This document shows positions 25,077 to 34,003 of a stretch of 64,000 nucleotides of DNA, piece by piece; the stretch's first letter is position 1; each line of letters opens with the position of its first letter. A model generated the notes under the pieces. The model made no database searches. It saw only the letters and a list, made by a program, of their open reading frames with translations, and was not told where the DNA came from. The stretch lies in NCBI GenBank assembly GCA_018818125.1, contig JAHISQ010000021.1, positions 19,779 to 83,778 of the forward strand, in the 5' to 3' direction. A program made the translations under genes and the position numbers. This DNA is from Candidatus Rifleibacteriota bacterium (lineage in GTDB: Bacteria; Muiribacteriota; Ozemobacteria; Ozemobacterales; Ozemobacteraceae).

Positions 25077-27999
25077 GATTATGATTGATAATGATCAGAG
25101 TAAAGTCGTCGTCAGCCGATTTTGCCCACTCCTGGTAAGCTGCATAAACGCGCTTGTAGTAGACTTCGGGATCAGGGTCATAGACTTCGAGAAGAAGTTT
25201 TCTCAGCCTTTCGTAGCCAAATTCTTCGCCATTTGCATTATTAGCTTCAGCGATACCGTCGGTATAAAGAATCAGCGCTTCACCTCTGGCAATTTTGAAT
25301 TCATAATTGCTGTATCTCGGCCTTCTGCCAATTCCCAGCGGAGTGGCAACATGCTCAATATACTCGGCAGATTGAGTTTGAGGTCTTACAATCAGCGGAA
25401 AGCAGTGACCGGCATTGGAAAAATTGAAATCGCCAGTCTTTGGATTAAAAACAAAGTATTGTAAGGTCATCATTCTCTTGAGTTTTTCGTTTTTGATCGC
25501 AAAAAAGATCTTGTGCAAACGCATCAACAACGATGCGGGATCAAGCTTTTCAGCATTTGACGACATCAGGACTCCAGACTTGGCCATTGCCATCATCAGC
25601 CCGGCGGGTACGCCATGCCCGGCAACATCACCAATAACCACGCCCCAGTTGTTATCATCAATTTCGAGGCAATCATAGTAATCGCCGCCAAGTGTGGTCA
25701 TGACAACAGTATCACCAAAAATTGCAAAATTACCGGCCTGAAAACGATTTCCCGGCAAAAGGCTTTCCTGGACTATTCTTGCAACCTCCAACTCGCCGAG
25801 TCCCTCTATTACGCGGTTGAATACAGAACTCAAATGGCCAAATTCATCCTCGTCCCCAGGTGGAATACGATGCCGAAAATTCTGCGCTCCAATTGCCAGG
25901 GCACCCTCACCCAGACGATGGATGGGAACCAGAAACTGCGAAGACAATGCATGACCGATAATAAAAGTCAGCAACAAACTTATAATGGCGCCAACTACAA
26001 TATTATTGCGAATCTTGTCGACACGGATTTTTATCTTCGATTCCGGATAGGTAAAGGCCAGAATCAGATGATTGAGATTGCGCCCGCGAGCGCAGGCAAA
26101 GATGCTTGATTGCTCATCAATAATCAGATTTCCGCTCTGACTGTCACGAAAACCTGCAGCTCTTTCGAATTCCGGCAACAGCGCAGGAGGTATCGCAGAA
26201 TTCTCAGGCCAAACACGACTGCCGGCAGCATTTCTAGCAACAAAGTTTGCCTTGAGCGAGTTTTTTTGAGCGGACACACAATATTGATCAATATATTGCT
26301 CCTGAAGATCATCGCTGTCCCAGATCAGTATTAAAATGTGAGTGTTGTTGTAATTACGCCGATCACCAAAAATGTACCAGTAACCGATTTTTGTAATGTT
26401 ACCAAGATTAATCAAGGTAATTTTGCGGGCAAGCCGATATGAATCTCTTATAATATCTGCGTTTTCTGGAGAAAGCATTGAGCTGAAAATATCTTTACTT
26501 GCCTGTTTTGCGAATATTCCGTTATTAAACTTAAGAATCGCCTCACCAAGCTGCACTATAAAGGTCGAATTTTGCCGACTGCCGCCTGTAATATCCTGCT
26601 GTTTACAAATCAGCCGGGCATCTTTAGAGACAAAATAGGTTTCGGCCGCCTTGAACTGTCGCGTAAAAGTCTTTATCTGTTCAGCTGTATTTTTTTCGAA
26701 ATCCTCAGAATCAGTATTCTGATTCAGCTGATCAAAAAAGCTGTTCAGCTTTCCAGCTACATCAACCTTTATCTGCGCATAGCGCATGTCGAAATCACGG
26801 ATCTGCCTCAGCAGATCGGACTTAACTTCATTCCGCAAAGAAACTTTTTTATTATTGAGATAATCATGCGCAATGAAAGCGAGTATTGCCAGAGGAGCAA
26901 GATTGGCCAACAGAAAAAGCCCGGTCAACTTCCATCTGATAGATATAAAAGACATGCGGTAATTTATATGAAAATACAGAAGCAGATGCAAAAGCAACAA
27001 AAACAGGGTTATCTGAGTGAATCTCAAATCGAGCTGTATCGCTTTAGACCAGATCTGCGGCTGTTTTTCGAGCAGAGAGAAGCTGCGGATACCTGGCTGC
27101 GCAACATCCAGCATTATTAAAAGTTTATCAGTTTCAAAAATTTGTTCAGAAAGGTTTTCAAATTCGGCGAGAGATCTGACTAGAACCGGCAAAAATGTCT
27201 GCGGAACAGGAGTTGCCGGATTTGTAATATCGGGACTTGCTGAAAACCCGTTAATTATACCGGCGTTCTGCTTATTAAGCACCTCCACAATCTTGTTAAG
27301 CCCAATGTGATTATGCAGAAGACGGTCACTTAAAAAGCATAGGAAGCTGACTTTACTGCCAACGTGGTACCATACCGAATTTAAATTGTTGTTAAAATCT
27401 GTCAGCAGTGGACCAGCATTTTGCCCAGCCAGATAGGGCCGGTCGAGATGGTTTGGCAGAAAAATCCTGCCCAGATATTTTCTGACAAGATTCAGATTGC
27501 TTTTTATCAGCGGCAGCTCTTTTATATTGCACTGACTGTCGATAGCCATGTTTTCGGCCACTTCTTTGAGAACCTGATACAAACGTGACAAGATATAGTT
27601 ATAACCCTTGCGGTCGGTTAAATCCTGGACAATTTTGCCCTTTGCATCCCATACAATAAACTCAAAATCGCCGGGATACTGCTTTTTAAGATTTTCGATA
27701 TTGCTCTGCATGTATGAAAGTGGTCTGGCATGTGCCTGTGCATTATCAAATATTTTTTTGAGCAATAAATGCAGGTATCTCGGCCGACTGCTGTATTTTT
27801 CTATCTGCTCAAGATTTTTCCGCATAACCTCAATGGCTTCAGACCTTAGCGTAGAGGTTTTTAGCGAATGCAGATGTTCGAGCCCGGAATAAATTATATA
27901 GAGCGGAAAAATCAAAAAACAAAAAGCGTAGATCAGCAGCGGGAAAAAATTTCCAGCTAAACCGCTTTTATGTGCGACTGTAGATTCAGGCGTCTTCAT
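25060..27999 (-). CDS. Subfamily B membrane sensor with HAMP and SpoIIE/PP2C phosphatase output
   Basis: A 979-residue protein with TM1 at about 18-37 and the subfamily B outside signature FEFIVWDAKGKIVQDLTDRK, then IFLPNHLDRPYL and VWYHVGSKVSFLCFL. The membrane pair holds SIRWKLTGLFLLANLAPL. The cytoplasmic HAMP is followed by the linker LEVARIVQESLLPG and a PP2C domain with GGDYYDCLEIDD, GDVAGHGVPAGLMMAM, LYTDGIAEAN and SADDDFTLIII, all catalytic acids kept. The ATG overlaps the preceding subfamily A stop by 14 bp, and its own stop overlaps the following A gene by 17 bp, so it is embedded in one polycistronic unit. Confidence 0.9.
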   Translation of the reverse strand: MKTPESTVAHKSGLAGNFFPLLIYAFCFLIFPLYIIYSGLEHLHSLKTSTLRSEAIEVMRKNLEQIEKYSSRPRYLHLLLKKIFDNAQAHARPLSYMQSNIENLKKQYPGDFEFIVWDAKGKIVQDLTDRKGYNYILSRLYQVLKEVAENMAIDSQCNIKELPLIKSNLNLVRKYLGRIFLPNHLDRPYLAGQNAGPLLTDFNNNLNSVWYHVGSKVSFLCFLSDRLLHNHIGLNKIVEVLNKQNAGIINGFSASPDITNPATPVPQTFLPVLVRSLAEFENLSEQIFETDKLLIMLDVAQPGIRSFSLLEKQPQIWSKAIQLDLRFTQITLFLLLLHLLLYFHINYRMSFISIRWKLTGLFLLANLAPLAILAFIAHDYLNNKKVSLRNEVKSDLLRQIRDFDMRYAQIKVDVAGKLNSFFDQLNQNTDSEDFEKNTAEQIKTFTRQFKAAETYFVSKDARLICKQQDITGGSRQNSTFIVQLGEAILKFNNGIFAKQASKDIFSSMLSPENADIIRDSYRLARKITLINLGNITKIGYWYIFGDRRNYNNTHILILIWDSDDLQEQYIDQYCVSAQKNSLKANFVARNAAGSRVWPENSAIPPALLPEFERAAGFRDSQSGNLIIDEQSSIFACARGRNLNHLILAFTYPESKIKIRVDKIRNNIVVGAIISLLLTFIIGHALSSQFLVPIHRLGEGALAIGAQNFRHRIPPGDEDEFGHLSSVFNRVIEGLGELEVARIVQESLLPGNRFQAGNFAIFGDTVVMTTLGGDYYDCLEIDDNNWGVVIGDVAGHGVPAGLMMAMAKSGVLMSSNAEKLDPASLLMRLHKIFFAIKNEKLKRMMTLQYFVFNPKTGDFNFSNAGHCFPLIVRPQTQSAEYIEHVATPLGIGRRPRYSNYEFKIARGEALILYTDGIAEANNANGEEFGYERLRKLLLEVYDPDPEVYYKRVYAAYQEWAKSADDDFTLIIINHNHDANS

Positions 28000-30955
28000 T
28001 ATTCAACATAGCTCCCTGATTTTCCTTGCCCGTGTAAACAAGTATGACCACGGTAAGGTCGTCCTGCGCACTCTCGTCGCCAATGTGATTCATGTAAGCC
28101 TGAAAAACGCTATTGTAGAAAACTTCGGCATCTTCGTTCCAGCAGTTTTTGAGAAGCGTTTTAATATCATCGTATCCCAGCTCTTCACCGCTGCTGTTTC
28201 GCGCCTCTACGATGCCATCCGTATAAAAAACAATTGCGTCGCCCGGCTCAAAAGAGATCTCAATCTCTGAAAAATTGGCCTTTTTAAAGGCGCCCAGAGC
28301 GCCACCAGCTAGAGTAAGTTCCTCGACAAGCCCGCTGGCTTTTCTGATAATCATCGGCGAACAGGCTCCGGCGTTCGAATATCTGCACTTACCAGTATTA
28401 GAATCAACACATAGGTATTGAAAAGTCATAACTTTTTTCTGTTTTTTAGTTTTGGAAGCATGAATCAGAGCGTGCAGACGATTGAGCAGAGCGAGAGGCT
28501 GATCAAGCAGATCATCCGACTGAATAATACCAGCCTTTGCCATGGCCATGATAAGCGCAGCACCAACGCCGTGACCGGCAACATCGCCAAGTAAAACGCT
28601 GAATCTGTTGTTATCGACCTGAATATAATCATAGTAATCGCCGCCGAGTTCGCCCATCGCAATACTGCGCCCAAACAGGCTAAACTTTCCGGTTGCGATC
28701 TGCTGCTGCGGCAAAAGTTGTTCCTGAATAGCACCGGCGACCGACAACTCTTCAAGCTCGACCATTACACTATTAAAGATCCCACCCATGGAACCAAATT
28801 CATCACGACCAAGGTCCGGCAGACGATGTTTAAAATTCTTGTTCTCTATCGCATGCGCCCCAGCGGTTAAAAACCTGAGCGGCAACAGAAAACCATGCGT
28901 CAGCACCTGAGACAATGCAAAGGTAACCAACAGACTCAACAATGCAAATATTGTCAACTGCTGGCGCTGATTATTGATTATCTTGTCGATTCTGGAAACA
29001 GGAAACAGGCCAATGAGCTTGTAATCTTTGAGATACTTACCTTCGAAGCCCATTGCCAGACACTCCTCACCCTCGTAGTTGACGTATTTAATTTCGTCGC
29101 CAGGGTAAGAAGTCAAAGAATTGGCAAATTCCTTTATTTGCAAGCTATCGTAAGCCTCCAGCGGCACTGTAAACCTCTTGTCGTAAATTGCGAGAATCTT
29201 TATGCCAAGACTATTGCGATTCGCCTGGGGGATGTAGGTTTTGAGAAAAGCTGTCTGAAAATCAAGACGGCGCAGAGTGGCGATAAAGAAAAAATCAGCT
29301 TTATTGCTGTTTTCCAAAGAAAACGTGTCGATTATGGCAGGATGAATATTACGGCCAAACCCCCAGTCGATAAAGTTTCCACGGTTTCGCAACATATCAA
29401 AGATAAAATTAACCAGAGGTCTCTGAGTAACGGACTCTATCAGCAACTCGATCTCGGTAGCAGTCTTTTCAGAAATCTTGGTGCCATTAATCTTGTTCAA
29501 AAAGAATTGCCCGATTTTTCTGGTGTAATCACGATTCTTCTTGCCATTATCCTCACCATCAATAAATTCCTTGGGAATAATGCCACGCTTATCGTCAACT
29601 ATGCCATACTCCGTACCCAACATGTCACTGCCATCTACAACAAGTATAACTCGCCAGTTCGGCTTATTTCCAAGTGTATCTACAAATTCACCCATATTTT
29701 TGTTATTCAGCTCTTCATGGGATAGTTTCTGCATCAGTTCTTTTTGGGCCCTTTTTTTGGAAGTCAGAAGCTTGGCATATTCTATTTCGATTTTTTCGTC
29801 GAAATCCTGCACAAAGCTCAGACCTTTACCATGCATCTCACGCAGGAGATTATCGCGTTTCTGATTAAGAAAATCAGTGCCGATAAAAAACAGCACGATC
29901 AGCGGCAGACCATTTGCGAAGAAAAACAAAAAGCGTAGTTTCCAGCGGAGTGAAAGCTCATCAGGTAAAGCCAGAACAATCAAGTTGTACGAGTATAGCC
30001 CGGCAAAAAACGCGCAGATTAAAAAGATAAAAGCTGCCAGCATTGCTGTTTTCAGTGGCAGATCTACGTTCAGTCGGTTTCTTTCGATATAGCCTATTAT
30101 TGTTAAATTAGCATTTAGAAATCTCGGAAAAACTACCAGATCATCCGTAACAACCTGTGATAATTTTTCATTTTCGTTCTGCAGATATGCTTTCTCTAAC
30201 TGTCTCTGCAAGGCTGGATTTGCCGAAGAATGTCTGAATGCGCCGTTCTTTTCAGCAAGAGAAAATCTGTAAACTCCATCTGATTTACCGCTGAATTCCC
30301 CCAGAAAACTCCAGATCCCATCGTTTGAACTCAGTTCAGCTGGATCAATGAAAATAAGGATTTGATTGCCATGAACATAGTTTGTCCATAGCAACGGCTT
30401 CTGATAAGTGCTGTCTGTCCAGCATAGGTGGGGATCTTCCACATCAACACTGTTATCAAAATGCATCCAATTTAGCTGCGGGCCTAATAACCGACCTGTC
30501 ACCAGAAAAGCCTCTTCACCTGGATCATAGCGACCAAACTGATAACCCTTGCTAATAGTGTCCATAGCCAGTTTCCATTCTGCTGGATTTTCTAGCTTAA
30601 AACTTGAGGTGGCGATTCCATTTTTTAAAGAATAGACAATGTAGTTGAAACGCAGTTTTTTTCGAGTTTCAACAAGCCTTGCAAAAATTTCGCCTATAGA
30701 GTTGTCCGGCTTGATCACTTCTCTATTGAATGTCACCCGCAAAAGACTGCACCAGAAACTCTCATTGTCTGCGAATGCCTGCAGACTCTGATATAAACCT
30801 CTGATTTCCTTGCTATGCTTTTCCAGCTGGTTCTGCCGACTCTGTTCGCTGAAATACAAGAAACCATAGACGATAAGTAATCCCGGTATAGTAACAAAGC
30901 AAAACATGAACAAAATCCAGTAGAACCATCTCTGTACAAGATTGTTCACATTCAT
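27986..30955 (-). CDS. Subfamily A membrane sensor with HAMP and SpoIIE/PP2C phosphatase output
   Basis: A 989-residue protein. N-terminal TM1 (WILFMFCFVTIPGLLIVYGF) is followed by an outside domain with the subfamily A motifs RLLGPQLNWM and LCWTDSTYQKPLLW. The membrane pair contains LRWKLRFLFFFANGLPLIV, then a second outside domain, TM4, HAMP and a PP2C domain (GELGGDYYDYIQVD, GDVAGHGVGAALIMAM, FYTDGIVEARN, AQDDLTVVIL). The linker reads ELSVAGAIQEQLLP, differing from the usual VQESL and shared with the A copy at 34004. The ATG overlaps the stop of its B partner at 30952 by 4 bp. Confidence 0.9.
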   Translation of the reverse strand: MNVNNLVQRWFYWILFMFCFVTIPGLLIVYGFLYFSEQSRQNQLEKHSKEIRGLYQSLQAFADNESFWCSLLRVTFNREVIKPDNSIGEIFARLVETRKKLRFNYIVYSLKNGIATSSFKLENPAEWKLAMDTISKGYQFGRYDPGEEAFLVTGRLLGPQLNWMHFDNSVDVEDPHLCWTDSTYQKPLLWTNYVHGNQILIFIDPAELSSNDGIWSFLGEFSGKSDGVYRFSLAEKNGAFRHSSANPALQRQLEKAYLQNENEKLSQVVTDDLVVFPRFLNANLTIIGYIERNRLNVDLPLKTAMLAAFIFLICAFFAGLYSYNLIVLALPDELSLRWKLRFLFFFANGLPLIVLFFIGTDFLNQKRDNLLREMHGKGLSFVQDFDEKIEIEYAKLLTSKKRAQKELMQKLSHEELNNKNMGEFVDTLGNKPNWRVILVVDGSDMLGTEYGIVDDKRGIIPKEFIDGEDNGKKNRDYTRKIGQFFLNKINGTKISEKTATEIELLIESVTQRPLVNFIFDMLRNRGNFIDWGFGRNIHPAIIDTFSLENSNKADFFFIATLRRLDFQTAFLKTYIPQANRNSLGIKILAIYDKRFTVPLEAYDSLQIKEFANSLTSYPGDEIKYVNYEGEECLAMGFEGKYLKDYKLIGLFPVSRIDKIINNQRQQLTIFALLSLLVTFALSQVLTHGFLLPLRFLTAGAHAIENKNFKHRLPDLGRDEFGSMGGIFNSVMVELEELSVAGAIQEQLLPQQQIATGKFSLFGRSIAMGELGGDYYDYIQVDNNRFSVLLGDVAGHGVGAALIMAMAKAGIIQSDDLLDQPLALLNRLHALIHASKTKKQKKVMTFQYLCVDSNTGKCRYSNAGACSPMIIRKASGLVEELTLAGGALGAFKKANFSEIEISFEPGDAIVFYTDGIVEARNSSGEELGYDDIKTLLKNCWNEDAEVFYNSVFQAYMNHIGDESAQDDLTVVILVYTGKENQGAMLNNEDA

Positions 30956-33903
30956 GACTGCTTCTCCGACAACCCAAACCTGATCAAAACCATGGTAATA
31001 TCATCATCTGCTTCGGGAGACCAGGCGTAGTAAGCATCAAATATCCGCTGATAATAGGTTTCAAGATCGGATGAAAATTCATTGCGCAAAATGTCCAGAA
31101 ACCTGTCAAAGCCCATTTCAAGGCCAGCTTTGTTCTGCGCTTCGATAATACCATCTGTATAAAGCAGCAAGATATCGCCCTCGGCAAGATTGAGTTCCAG
31201 GTCCTCGTAGCGAGGCTTTTTGGTAATACCCAGCGGTGAACCGATTGCCTGGATCAATGACACATCTTTGCCACCTGCCCTGATAAGTGCTGGAAAGCAA
31301 TGTCCTGCATTAGAAAACAGATAATTGCCGGTCACCGAATCAACGCAAAAATACTGACAGGTCATCATGCGCTTGATTTTGCTGCTCTTTACACGATAAA
31401 TAACTTTATGCAAAGCTGCCAGCAGCAATGCCGGGCGCATTTTTTCCTGTTCGGCGATAAGAACCGAAGCCTTGGCCATTGCCATCAGAAGCGCCGCCGG
31501 AACGCCGTGACCGGCGACATCACCCATGAGAATACCGGCTCTGTTTTTATCTATCTCAAAATAATCATAATAGTCCCCGCCGAGTCGACTCATTGAAACG
31601 CTTTTACCATAAACTTCAAGTCGATTCATTTTCAGGTTTTCGAGAGGAAACAGGTTTTCCTGAACAATTTTGGCCACTTCAAGATCTTCAAGACTCTCAA
31701 TTGCGCGATTAAACACCGAACCAAGATGGCCAAACTCATCGTGCGAGTCAATTTTCAGGCGATAGCGAAAATCCTGGCGACCAATAGCCTGAACCCCTTT
31801 TTCCAGCTCTTTTACAGGCTCCATAAACTGAGCCGAAAGCAGGCGGCCAATCCCGAGTGTCAGACTCAAACTCAACAGGGCGAATATTATCAGTCTTGAT
31901 TGTAAACCGCCGATCTGACTATCAATCTTTTCAAGCGGATAAAGCCCAACCAGTGCAACTTTATCAAGTTTTCTGCCGATTGTTCCGAAAGCTGCATAAT
32001 CTTTACCATCAATTTTTAACAGGTCATTTTTTGCTATCTTGAGATTAAAGGTTTGTCTAAAAAGGTTTAACACTTCTCGATCTGCCACTTGTCCAGTTGG
32101 GAAAGCAACACCATTACTCTCAACTATTGCAAAACATTTAATCTGACCAGAGTTTGTGTTGAGATCCTCAATTTTCATCTTCAAATAGGCTTCCTGGAGG
32201 GCGTCATGAGTCCAGGAAACAACAAGAAGATTTGTAAAATTACGGCTCTTGAAATCTCCCAACAAGTGCCAGAAATACTGACGACCTTCTGAACCCATCT
32301 GTTCAGAACCTATTTTTCCAACCTTTCTAATAAACTGATGAAATATCACCTTGTCAGTAGCAAGAAAGGACTGGGCACTAACCTCGCTATTTCGATTCAG
32401 TGTTTTATTACCTCGAAACAACTCCGGCGGAGAATAAGTCTTGAGATTCATGTAATAAAGCAGCGTTCTACTCATGTTAGCAAAAAAAGCACCGGAACCG
32501 CCGCTGATAGTCGGACCCGACTGATATTTGCCACGCAGGTCAGATAAAATAAAATCGTAAGGTCTGGTGCTCATTACCAGGTCACTAAATTCTTTCAGAT
32601 CATTAAGCTTTTTGGTTTCTTCAGGATGATACTGATTTACTTTATCAACAGCTTTATTAAGCTTTTCAGCATAATCCGCCTTTATCAGTTCATAGCGTGT
32701 ATCGAACTCTCTGAGTAGATCCGCAGTCTGCTTATGAGCCTGATCAAGCAGAATCTGTCTGGTCTGCTGAAGATACTCAAAGCCAAGAAAACCCAGAATC
32801 ATCAACGGCAGACCATTTGCGTAGATAAACAGTATTGCCAGCTTAAATCTGATTGAGATCAAACCAGACTTCTTAAAAAAGACAAATAAAGCAAAAAACA
32901 ATACAAACAAAGCAACTATTGAACCGATCAGAATCAATCTTCGGACTGTTTTGGCAGCAATCATGTGATTGCGTTTTTCTACCAGACTAAAACCGAGTGT
33001 GGACTGGTTAATCATACGCGCCAGAATAAGATAATGCTCTGTTTCGAGTCGGGGCTCAGCAAAGTGTTGAAACTTTTTGAGTTCAATTAAAACTTCTTCG
33101 GACCTTGGCAGAGAGCCACCCGTGAACATGACATTTTCGCCAGCAAGATCAACGATTCCGATTCTGAAACCGGTTTCATTACCACGATTTATTGCGACGA
33201 CCAGTTTTTCCAGATATTTTTGCGACTCAATCGCATCATGATGAATCTGCGCAAATATGCCAAAGTTTTCGCCAATCCGATACCAGAAATTGGATTTTTC
33301 CCGGTCGGAAGAGGCAATAATACATTCCCCGAGACTCGATCGCAACAGAGGCAGGTTCATGTGTTCAGGCACCAGAAAAGCACCGAGATAACTGCGCAAA
33401 AGGTTTATGCGTTGTGCAACAACCGGCAGAAGTTCGGGATTACCAGGATAATTTGCTTCGTTATCATCCTTGATTTTGCTGAAAACTTCATACAGAGTTT
33501 TTACAATATAACGGTAACTCTTTTCGTCGGTCAGTTTTTCGATGATCTTGCCTTTATCGTCCCATACGATAAATCTGAAAACATCAGGATTTCTCTCTTT
33601 CAGATTTGCCAGAGCACGGTTCAGATAGCTGGCAGGCTGATTCTGCGCCTCAGCAATGTCAAAGATCTTTTTGAAAAGAGCATGGTGATAATGTCGGCTG
33701 TTGCGGTACTGCAGCAGTTTTTCGAGATTCTGTTCGAGCTTGTGATATAACTCCTGTTTTTGCAGGTTCTGACGTGTCTCGAGCATGCTGTCGAGGCCGA
33801 CGTCAAGCAAAAACAACGGGAAAACTACAAAGCACAATATTGCTCCGCTCCAGAAGGCGATAGGCCATCTGTGATTCAGCGGCAGCTGTGCATTAGAACT
33901 CAT
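30952..33903 (-). CDS. Subfamily B membrane sensor with HAMP and SpoIIE/PP2C phosphatase output
   Basis: I place the start at the ATG at 33903 (983 residues). The frame stays open to a TTG at 34017, but only from 33903 does TM1 (AFWSGAILCFVVFPLFLLDV) fall near residue 15 as in the other B proteins. The outside domain has FRFIVWDDKGKIIEKLTDEK with SYRYIV, then AFLVPEHMNLPLL and NFWYRIGEN. The membrane pair contains SIRFKLAILFIYANGLPLMI. HAMP, the linker LEVAKIVQENLFP and a PP2C domain with GGDYYDYFEID, GDVAGHGVPAALLMAM, LYTDGIIEAQ and ADDDITMVLI follow. It precedes and overlaps the subfamily A gene at 27986 by 4 bp. Confidence 0.88.
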   Translation of the reverse strand: MSSNAQLPLNHRWPIAFWSGAILCFVVFPLFLLDVGLDSMLETRQNLQKQELYHKLEQNLEKLLQYRNSRHYHHALFKKIFDIAEAQNQPASYLNRALANLKERNPDVFRFIVWDDKGKIIEKLTDEKSYRYIVKTLYEVFSKIKDDNEANYPGNPELLPVVAQRINLLRSYLGAFLVPEHMNLPLLRSSLGECIIASSDREKSNFWYRIGENFGIFAQIHHDAIESQKYLEKLVVAINRGNETGFRIGIVDLAGENVMFTGGSLPRSEEVLIELKKFQHFAEPRLETEHYLILARMINQSTLGFSLVEKRNHMIAAKTVRRLILIGSIVALFVLFFALFVFFKKSGLISIRFKLAILFIYANGLPLMILGFLGFEYLQQTRQILLDQAHKQTADLLREFDTRYELIKADYAEKLNKAVDKVNQYHPEETKKLNDLKEFSDLVMSTRPYDFILSDLRGKYQSGPTISGGSGAFFANMSRTLLYYMNLKTYSPPELFRGNKTLNRNSEVSAQSFLATDKVIFHQFIRKVGKIGSEQMGSEGRQYFWHLLGDFKSRNFTNLLVVSWTHDALQEAYLKMKIEDLNTNSGQIKCFAIVESNGVAFPTGQVADREVLNLFRQTFNLKIAKNDLLKIDGKDYAAFGTIGRKLDKVALVGLYPLEKIDSQIGGLQSRLIIFALLSLSLTLGIGRLLSAQFMEPVKELEKGVQAIGRQDFRYRLKIDSHDEFGHLGSVFNRAIESLEDLEVAKIVQENLFPLENLKMNRLEVYGKSVSMSRLGGDYYDYFEIDKNRAGILMGDVAGHGVPAALLMAMAKASVLIAEQEKMRPALLLAALHKVIYRVKSSKIKRMMTCQYFCVDSVTGNYLFSNAGHCFPALIRAGGKDVSLIQAIGSPLGITKKPRYEDLELNLAEGDILLLYTDGIIEAQNKAGLEMGFDRFLDILRNEFSSDLETYYQRIFDAYYAWSPEADDDITMVLIRFGLSEKQS

Positions 33904-34003
33904 TTGATCCGACCTGCCATGCAAATCATCAGTTAAGTTACTGCTTCCCACGAAAAAATCTGCTAAAGCATACCGCAAAGCGGCGAATTTAGCAAAAACA
34001 GAC